A stretch of 11,794 bases of DNA from RGIG1959 sp045540655 (GTDB lineage Bacteria; Bacillota; Clostridia; Oscillospirales; Acutalibacteraceae): contig JAZQHP010000062.1 of assembly GCA_045540655.1 (NCBI GenBank), positions 1 through 11,794 on the forward strand, in the 5' to 3' direction. The notes under the pieces are model-generated. The model saw nothing but the letters and a program-made list of their open reading frames with translations. It was not told the origin of the DNA and did not search any database. Shown one piece after another: positions 6,875 through 11,794 of the stretch. Position 1 is the first letter of the stretch. Every line of letters begins with the position of its first letter. The translations under genes were made by a program, and so were the position numbers.

Positions 6875-6916
6875 AACGGGAGTGTGTTCTGCATTCGGGA
6901 CAGACTCCCGTTTTTT
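6875..6916 (+). terminator. Rho-independent terminator ending the DUF262 operon
   Basis: The outer stem AACGGGAGT (6875-6883) pairs with ACTCCCGTT (6904-6912). An inner, imperfect extension TGTTC/GGACA with one G-T pair narrows the loop. A run of six T covers 6911-6916. It lies 16 nt after the lipoprotein stop codon and separates the operon from the glucoside operon. Confidence 0.85.
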
Positions 6917-6949
6917 GCTGCTTGGCGGTGTGCCCCGAGGAAGATCCTC

Positions 6950-6978
6950 TTGAGCTTTGGCGGACAATATGCTATACT
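6950..6978 (+). promoter_or_regulatory. Sigma-A promoter of the glucoside operon
   Basis: TTGAGC (6950-6955), a 17-nt spacer and TATACT (6973-6978), with TGC directly upstream of the -10 as an extended element. Transcription would start near 6985, about 40 nt before the ATG at 7026. I see no convincing catabolite-repression (cre) palindrome or other operator in the leader. Confidence 0.75.
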
Positions 6979-7025
6979 CAAAGTAATGACGATACGGAAA
7001 TTACACCGCAAAGGGGTGTCAGTTT

Positions 7026-8660
7026 ATGCAAGTCAATTATCAGAAGGATATGGTGGTCTACCAGATTTATCCGCGGTCGTTTCTGGACACCAACGGAGAC
7101 GGCATCGGCGATCTGCGCGGCATCATTGAAAAGCTGGATTATCTGGCGGATCTGGGGGTCACTGCGCTCTGGTTGTCGCCGATTTATGTCAGTCCCGACG
7201 ACGACAACGGCTATGACATCGCCGATTACAAAGCGATCCACCCGCAGTTCGGCACGCTCGAAGAGTTTGATGAGCTGGTTGCCGAGGCTAAGAAACGCGG
7301 CATCGGCATCGTGATGGATCTGGTGATCAATCACACCTCCGACGAGCACGAATGGTTTCAGCGGGCCTTGGCGGGAGAGGAGCGCTATCGGGAGTATTAT
7401 ATCCTCCGTGAAGGCAGTGGCAACAAGCTTCCCAACAACTGGGGTAACTTTTTTGCCGAATGTCCGTGGGCGAAGTTCGGAGATACGGAGCAGTATTATC
7501 TCCATCTGTTTTCCAAAAAACAGCCCGATCTCAACTGGCACAATCCCGCGGTGCTCGAGGAAGTCAAGGATATTCTCCGTTTTTGGCTGGATCGCGGCGT
7601 GATGGGCTTTCGCTGTGACGTCATCAACGTGATCTATAAAAACACCCTGCAAAACGGCAAAAAGCGCATCGCGCTGACGGGGATGGAGCATTATCTGTCC
7701 ACCGACGGTTGCCATCGGATTCTGAACACCCTTCGCCGCGACGTGCTCAATCCCTATGGGGCGTTCACGGTGGGGGAAACCGTGTTTGTGGACATCCCCA
7801 AAGCCAGGGATCTGACCGATCCCGCGCGGCAGGAACTGGACATGGTATTCGCGTTCGAGCATATGGAGTGCGATCAGGTGTTTCTGAAATGGTTTAAAAC
7901 GTGGCTGTCTCCCAAGCGCCTGATGAAATGCCTGGTGAAATGGCAGACGGGTATGGACTGGAATGCCTGTTATTTTGAAAATCACGATCAGCCGCGCTTT
8001 ATCTCGCGCTTTACGGATGCCGCACACTATCGTAAGGAAGCCTCCACCATGATGGCGGGCTTGCAGATGACCCTGCGCGGCACGCCGTATGTGTACGAGG
8101 GACAGGAGATCGGTATGACCAATTTTGATTATGCGACACTGTCCGATGTGCAGGATATCGAAAGCCACAACATCTATGCCATGGCGACCGGACTTGGTAT
8201 TCCCAAAGGCATTCGCTGGAAAATGATCCGTCGCACTTCCCGCGATAACGGGCGTACGCCGATGCAGTGGACGCCCGACGAGCACGGCGGCTTCACAACG
8301 GGCACACCGTGGCTGAAGGTCAACGGCAACCACACCACCGTCAATGTGCAGACGGATATGGCGGATGAACACGGTGTGCGCGCCTTCTGGAAACAGATGA
8401 TCCGTCGGCGCAAAACCGACCCCGTGCTCATCGACGGCGCGTTTGAACCGGTGCACATCGGACGCCGCCTCTTTGTGTATGATCGGGTGCTGGGGGATGA
8501 CCGCCGCCGTGTGCTGTGCAATATGAGCGGCAAAGCCGTCCGACTTCCCGCATCGCTTCGCGGGGTGACACCGACGGTGTCCAACTATATGGCACCGATG
8601 CCCGATGTGTTGCAACCGTTTGAATTCCGCATGATCGGCAGTAAGGAGGAGAAGGTATGA
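7026..8660 (+). CDS. GH13 alpha-glucosidase, oligo-1,6-glucosidase type (544 aa)
   Basis: This is a cytosolic alpha-glucosidase of the alpha-amylase superfamily, with no signal peptide. It opens with VVYQIYPRSF (10-19), the calcium-site loop DTNGDGIGDL (21-30), and LWLSPIY (48-54). The catalytic (beta/alpha)8 motifs are complete: DLVINH (98-103, His103), GFRCDVIN with nucleophile Asp198, VGETVF with acid/base Glu251, and ENHDQPR with Asp321. The Val directly after the nucleophile is the residue linked to alpha-1,6 preference (isomaltase type) rather than maltase. Length and layout match GH13 subfamily 31. Trehalose-6-phosphate hydrolase is a close relative but less likely, because the partner transporter is not a phosphotransferase system. 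AAAGGGGTG at 7010-7018 serves ATG 7026. The stop overlaps the transporter start as ATGA, so translation is coupled. Exact substrate (isomaltose, panose, sucrose or other) cannot be fixed from sequence. Confidence 0.92.
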   Translation: MQVNYQKDMVVYQIYPRSFLDTNGDGIGDLRGIIEKLDYLADLGVTALWLSPIYVSPDDDNGYDIADYKAIHPQFGTLEEFDELVAEAKKRGIGIVMDLVINHTSDEHEWFQRALAGEERYREYYILREGSGNKLPNNWGNFFAECPWAKFGDTEQYYLHLFSKKQPDLNWHNPAVLEEVKDILRFWLDRGVMGFRCDVINVIYKNTLQNGKKRIALTGMEHYLSTDGCHRILNTLRRDVLNPYGAFTVGETVFVDIPKARDLTDPARQELDMVFAFEHMECDQVFLKWFKTWLSPKRLMKCLVKWQTGMDWNACYFENHDQPRFISRFTDAAHYRKEASTMMAGLQMTLRGTPYVYEGQEIGMTNFDYATLSDVQDIESHNIYAMATGLGIPKGIRWKMIRRTSRDNGRTPMQWTPDEHGGFTTGTPWLKVNGNHTTVNVQTDMADEHGVRAFWKQMIRRRKTDPVLIDGAFEPVHIGRRLFVYDRVLGDDRRRVLCNMSGKAVRLPASLRGVTPTVSNYMAPMPDVLQPFEFRMIGSKEEKV

Positions 8661-10063
8661 ATCGCAACAAACTTTGTTTCGGACTGGGTACCCTCGGCCG
8701 CGATGCGGTGTACACGCTGATCAGCATGTATCTGATCACCTACCTGACCGAGGTGGTGGGGCTGTCCAACGCCGAACTCGCGATTATCGGCGGCTTGATG
8801 GTGCTGTTCCGTGTGTTCGACGCGCTCAACGATCCGATCATGGGTACCATTGTGGATAACACCTCCACACGCTTCGGCAAATTCAAACCGTGGATCGTGT
8901 TCGGTGCCGTATTGTCGGGCATCTTTACGATCCTGCTCTTTTCCGATATCGGGCTTTCCGGTGGTGCATACATCGCCTTTATCGCGGTGGTGTACCTGCT
9001 GTGGGGTATGAGCTATACGACAAACGACATTTCCTACTGGTCGCTGATGCCCGCCATTTCCAAGGATCAGAAGGTGCGCGAGGGCGTGGGGGCCATCGCC
9101 AGAATCTGTGCCAACGTCGGCATGTTCACAGTCGTGGTGCTGTATACAATGGTGCCCGACCTGTTCGGTATGCCTGCCAGACAGAGCTACTTCCTGTTCG
9201 CGATCATCCTGGTGCTGGCAATGTGGGTGTTTCAGACATTTACGGTGATCGGCGTCCGTGAAGATCGCGCCTCCTCGATGACAGGGGAACACACGTCGCT
9301 CAAAGGCATGATCAGGGCGCTTGTCAAAAACGATCAGCTGATGGTCACCGCTGTCGCCATGGCACTGTTCATGATCGGCTATTGCACGACCACCTCTTTC
9401 GGCGTGTACTATTTTAAATACGCGTATCAGGATGAAGGCACCTACATGATCTTTGCGGCGGTGCTGGGCGTTGCCCAGCTGACGGCGCTGTCGGTCTTTC
9501 CGCTGTTCAGCAAGCGCTTCACCCGCAAACAGCTGTATTTCGGCTCGATGGTCACGGTGGTCATCGCGTATATCGTCTTTTTCTTCTCGTTTGAACGCCT
9601 CGCATTGATCGTGGTGGCGGGGTTGGCGCTGTTTTTTGCGCAGGCATTCATTCAGCTGTTGATGCTGTTGTTCCTGGCCGATGCGGTCGAGTACGGCGAA
9701 TGGAAGCTCGGCAAGCGCAACGAATCGGTCAGCTTCGCTGTGCAGCCGTTTATCAACAAGCTCGGCGGTGCGATCGGCACGGGCGTTGTGACACTCACGC
9801 TGATTATATCGGGCATCAATCCCGTGTCCGAACAGATTTCGCAGATGGAAGCGGCGGGCGCATCCGCCGCCCAGATCGAAGCGGTCATCGCGGCGGTGCC
9901 CGATTCCGCTGTTTGGATTATGAAAATGGCGATGATGCTGTTGCCGCTCGTGTGTATCCTGATCGGCTTTGTGATCTATCATAAGAAATTCAAAATCGAC
10001 GAAACGATGTACGCCGCTATCGTGCGCGATCTGAAGGAGAGACAGGCATCCCATGAAGATTAA
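8657..10063 (+). CDS. GPH-family sugar:cation symporter, MelB-like (468 aa)
   Basis: This is a 12-helix inner-membrane transporter of the glycoside-pentoside-hexuronide family, which brings in sugars with Na+, Li+ or H+. The N-terminus GLGTLGRD and the loop DALNDPIMGTIVD (55-67) followed by GKFKPW (74-79) are diagnostic. Asp55, Asp59 and Asp124 (in YTTNDISYWSLMP) fall at the same places as the cation-site aspartates of E. coli MelB, and Asp16 aligns with MelB Asp19. Lys368 (in PFINKLGGAIG) matches MelB Lys377. The coupling site therefore looks complete and sodium coupling is plausible. There is no C-terminal EIIA-like domain, so it is not the phosphorylation-controlled LacS type. AAGGAGG (8643-8649) lies 7 nt before ATG 8657, which overlaps the upstream stop by 4 nt. 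The downstream GH1 gene starts inside its last codons. The likely cargo is a glucose-containing disaccharide, inferred from the flanking glucosidases. Confidence 0.93.
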   Translation: MNRNKLCFGLGTLGRDAVYTLISMYLITYLTEVVGLSNAELAIIGGLMVLFRVFDALNDPIMGTIVDNTSTRFGKFKPWIVFGAVLSGIFTILLFSDIGLSGGAYIAFIAVVYLLWGMSYTTNDISYWSLMPAISKDQKVREGVGAIARICANVGMFTVVVLYTMVPDLFGMPARQSYFLFAIILVLAMWVFQTFTVIGVREDRASSMTGEHTSLKGMIRALVKNDQLMVTAVAMALFMIGYCTTTSFGVYYFKYAYQDEGTYMIFAAVLGVAQLTALSVFPLFSKRFTRKQLYFGSMVTVVIAYIVFFFSFERLALIVVAGLALFFAQAFIQLLMLLFLADAVEYGEWKLGKRNESVSFAVQPFINKLGGAIGTGVVTLTLIISGINPVSEQISQMEAAGASAAQIEAVIAAVPDSAVWIMKMAMMLLPLVCILIGFVIYHKKFKIDETMYAAIVRDLKERQASHED

Positions 10064-11336
10064 ACTGAAAGACGGCTTACTGCTCGGGGCGGCATCCTCC
10101 GCCACCCAGATCGAAGGCGGTGACGACGGCAACAACTGGGCGCGGTTCGCCGCACAGGGCAAAATCGCAGACGGCACATCGCCGATTCGCGCCAACGATC
10201 ACTATCGGCGCTTTCGGGAAGATATTGATCTGATGGCGCAAATGGGCATACAGATCTACCGTTTCGGCATCGAATGGAGTCGCATTGAGCCCGAACAAGG
10301 ACGCTTTGACGAAGAGGTGCTGGCGCACTACCGCGACGAGGTGGCGTACCTGCATGAAAAAGGTATCCGCCCGCTGTTGACGTTGCATCACTTTACCAAT
10401 CCGCTGTGGTTTGAAGATCACGGCGGCTTCACCGCTCCCGACAGCGTGGATATTTTCATGGCGTATGTCCGCAAGGTGATGGAGACGCTCGGCGATGCGG
10501 TGGCGGAATACGTCACCATCAATGAGCCGAACGTCTATGCAACGAACTCGCTGTTCTATGGCGAGTGGCCGCCCGAAAAACGGTCCATCGGTGCGCTCGT
10601 GAAAGCGTTTTCCAATATGACCGCCTGCCATATTGCCGCGTACAACTATATTCACGCGTATCGCCGCGAACGCGGTTACACGGATACGGCTGTCAGCTTT
10701 GCCAATCACCTGCGCGTATTTGCGCCGAAAAACCGCCGCAACCCGTGGCACTGTGCGGCGGCGAAGCTGACTGACTGGCTGTTTCAGGGGGCCATCACCA
10801 AGGCAATGATGACGGGGCGGTGCCGTTTTCCTGTCTGTCGGCGAAAAGGGATGTGCGTCGGACGGTATTATGATTTTATCGGCATCAACTATTATTCCCG
10901 CAGTACCGTTTCGGGCATCTCCGACGGTGTAGCGGACGGTTGCTTTAAAAACGATATGGGGTGGGAGCTGTATCCGCAGGGACTCCTTGAGCTGTCCGAG
11001 CGGTTGTATAAGACGTATCATGCCCCGATCTATGTCACGGAAAATGGCACGTGTGACAACACCGATGCGTTCCGCTCGAAATTCATCTACGATCAGCTCG
11101 CCCTGCTTTGCCGCGAGCCCAACGAAGTGACGCGTTATTACCACTGGAGCTTCACAGACAACTTTGAATGGAAAGAGGGGGAAAGCGCCCGCTTCGGACT
11201 GGTGCATATCGATTACGAGACGCAGACGCGCACCGTCAAAGACAGCGGTCGGTTTTATGCATCTATCATCCGAAACGGCGGTATCACCGAGGAGGCGTAT
11301 GAGCGCTTTGTTGCTCCGCAGTCCTATCACCGCTGA
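10053..11336 (+). CDS. GH1 beta-glucosidase (427 aa)
   Basis: This is a cytosolic glycoside hydrolase family 1 enzyme without signal peptide. It removes beta-linked glucose (or galactose) from small saccharides or aryl glucosides. Seen in order: GAASSATQIEG (12-22, with sugar-binding Gln19), RFGIEWSRIEP, LHHFTNPLW (His113), TINEP with acid/base Glu158, FIGINYYSR, YVTENG with nucleophile Glu330, and DNFEWKEGESARFGL. The Glu in NFEW (Glu372) binds unphosphorylated glucose; phospho-beta-glucosidases have Ser there. This fits uptake by the non-phosphorylating GPH symporter. At 427 residues it is shorter than most GH1 enzymes (440-480). The missing length is in the segment before FIGINYY (about 248-272), which contains three cysteines and many arginines, as in other short clostridial GH1 proteins. 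ATG 10053 overlaps the transporter gene by 11 nt. The nearest AAGGAGA lies 12 nt upstream, rather far, so coupled re-initiation is likely. Confidence 0.92.
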   Translation: MKIKLKDGLLLGAASSATQIEGGDDGNNWARFAAQGKIADGTSPIRANDHYRRFREDIDLMAQMGIQIYRFGIEWSRIEPEQGRFDEEVLAHYRDEVAYLHEKGIRPLLTLHHFTNPLWFEDHGGFTAPDSVDIFMAYVRKVMETLGDAVAEYVTINEPNVYATNSLFYGEWPPEKRSIGALVKAFSNMTACHIAAYNYIHAYRRERGYTDTAVSFANHLRVFAPKNRRNPWHCAAAKLTDWLFQGAITKAMMTGRCRFPVCRRKGMCVGRYYDFIGINYYSRSTVSGISDGVADGCFKNDMGWELYPQGLLELSERLYKTYHAPIYVTENGTCDNTDAFRSKFIYDQLALLCREPNEVTRYYHWSFTDNFEWKEGESARFGLVHIDYETQTRTVKDSGRFYASIIRNGGITEEAYERFVAPQSYHR

Positions 11337-11373
11337 ACGGATATCCGCGACGGCGTCAGGTATAAAGAGGGAG

Positions 11374-11404
11374 AAAAACGACCGCTTTGAAGCGGTCGTT
11401 TTTT
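11374..11404 (+). terminator. Rho-independent terminator ending the glucoside operon
   Basis: A perfect 14-bp stem pairs AAAAACGACCGCTT (11374-11387) with AAGCGGTCGTTTTT (11390-11403). The apex TG is so tight that the last pair probably opens. The T-run ends at 11404. It lies 37 nt after the GH1 stop codon. Its 5' A-run means it could also act on the minus strand. Confidence 0.92.
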
Positions 11405-11415
11405 ATGTAAAGCGT

Positions 11416-11444
11416 TTGCTTTTCGCGTTTTTTCATGGTATACT
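11416..11444 (+). promoter_or_regulatory. Sigma-A promoter of the AGCS symporter gene
   Basis: TTGCTT (11416-11421), a 17-nt spacer and TATACT (11439-11444), with TGG upstream as an extended -10. Transcription would begin near 11451, leaving a leader of only about 23 nt, too short for a riboswitch or attenuator. Confidence 0.72.
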
Positions 11445-11473
11445 GTGAAGAAACGACATATGAGGAGAATTCT

Positions 11474-11794
11474 ATGGAACAGTTTGCATTACAATGGCAG
11501 GCGCTGGTGGCGGCGCTTGAAAATGGCAGTGCCTCGGTCAATAACGTGCTCAGCTATGTGCTGATCGTGGTACTGCTCATTGGTGGCTTGCTCTTTACGG
11601 TGTGCACCAAAGGCGCACAGTTTCGTTTGCTTCCCGAGCAGATCCGCGCCGTAATGGAAGCACCTTCAGACAAGAAAAGCGTATCGTCCTTTCAGGCACT
11701 GATGGTGTCGACCGCTTCGCGCGTCGGTACCGGCAACATTGTCGGTGTGTCCACCGCTATCTGCCTGGGCGGCGTGGGTGCTGTGTTCTGGATG
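11474..11794 (+). CDS. Alanine/glycine:cation symporter (AGCS family), 5' part only
   Basis: These are the first 107 codons of a sodium- or proton-coupled amino-acid symporter of the AGCS family; the gene continues past the right edge. There is a polar N-terminal segment, then the first membrane helix (about 25-43, VLSYVLIVVLLIGGLLFTV). A loop ending QFRLLPEQIR follows, and then the family signature SSFQALMVSTASRVGTGNIV (71-90), continuing to GGVGAVFWM (99-107). In AGCS proteins this S-F-Q-A-L...GTGNI region forms part of the substrate and sodium path. The usual GGPGA reads GGVGA here, a mild departure. Full-length members have 450-500 residues. AGGAG (11463-11467) lies 6 nt before ATG 11474. 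It has its own promoter and follows a terminator, so it is not part of the glucoside operon. Family is clear; alanine versus glycine preference is not. Confidence 0.93.
   Translation, partial: MEQFALQWQALVAALENGSASVNNVLSYVLIVVLLIGGLLFTVCTKGAQFRLLPEQIRAVMEAPSDKKSVSSFQALMVSTASRVGTGNIVGVSTAICLGGVGAVFWM

Noticed and set aside
7003..7019. Hairpin ACACC/GGTGT that would partly cover the ribosome-binding site of the GH13 gene
   Set aside because: Only five base pairs with a seven-base loop and no competing structure; too weak to call a riboswitch or translational control element.
6978..8615. Minus-strand open frame of 545 codons opposite the GH13 gene
   Set aside because: It mirrors the GH13 codons. 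The plus strand has all catalytic motifs and a promoter and ribosome-binding site; the minus strand has neither.
8585..10195. Minus-strand open frame of 536 codons opposite the symporter gene
   Set aside because: It is extremely rich in His, Asp and Gln because it is the complement of hydrophobic transporter codons; no known fold or start signal.
10077..11330. Minus-strand open frame of 417 codons opposite the GH1 gene
   Set aside because: Shadow of GH1 codon usage with no motif or ribosome-binding site.
1..11794. CRISPR arrays, insertion sequences, attachment sites or origins
   Set aside because: No regularly spaced repeats, transposase motifs, terminal inverted repeats or iterons were seen on either strand.

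Overview
The window looks like chromosomal DNA of a gut-type member of the Clostridia (Oscillospiraceae-like Firmicutes). The grounds are strong AGGAGG ribosome-binding sites, sigma-A promoters with TGn-extended -10 boxes, compact hairpin-plus-T terminators, and protein types typical of that group: a short cytosolic GH1, a GH13_31-like glucosidase, a MelB-type GPH symporter and an AGCS symporter. This is inference; no rRNA or marker gene is present. All genes but one run on the + strand.

Left part (1-1372), AT-rich. It holds the 3' end of a four-helix-bundle (23S rRNA intervening-sequence-type) protein with its terminator. Next comes a divergent pair: a 69-residue XRE repressor-like protein on the - strand and a 212-residue membrane zinc-ribbon protein on the + strand. 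Their 122-bp intergenic region carries two copies of the palindrome AGTAAA-N4-TTTACT, one inside each proposed promoter, which looks like an autoregulated switch. A 13-bp terminator closes this part.

Middle part (1413-6916), GC-richer. One promoter drives three genes that end at one terminator. The first encodes a DUF262 protein with a C-terminal DUF1524/HNH nuclease motif. The second overlaps it by 8 nt and encodes a larger DUF262-family protein with no nuclease motif visible. The third encodes a lipoprotein with a DUF2927-like domain. The DUF262 pair resembles GmrSD/SspE/TgvAB-type modification-dependent restriction (anti-phage) proteins. It is the best candidate here for an uncharacterised system, and the attached lipoprotein is unexpected.

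Right part (6950-11404). A tightly coupled glucoside operon encodes a cytosolic GH13 alpha-glucosidase, a GPH sugar:cation symporter with the MelB cation-site aspartates, and a cytosolic GH1 beta-glucosidase. Unphosphorylated glucosides would enter through the symporter and be hydrolysed inside the cell. After its terminator, a new promoter starts an AGCS alanine/glycine symporter gene that runs off the right edge.

No CRISPR array, insertion sequence, tRNA or rRNA was found. No gene-free stretch exceeds 300 bases; the longest is 183-360, which holds only a terminator.
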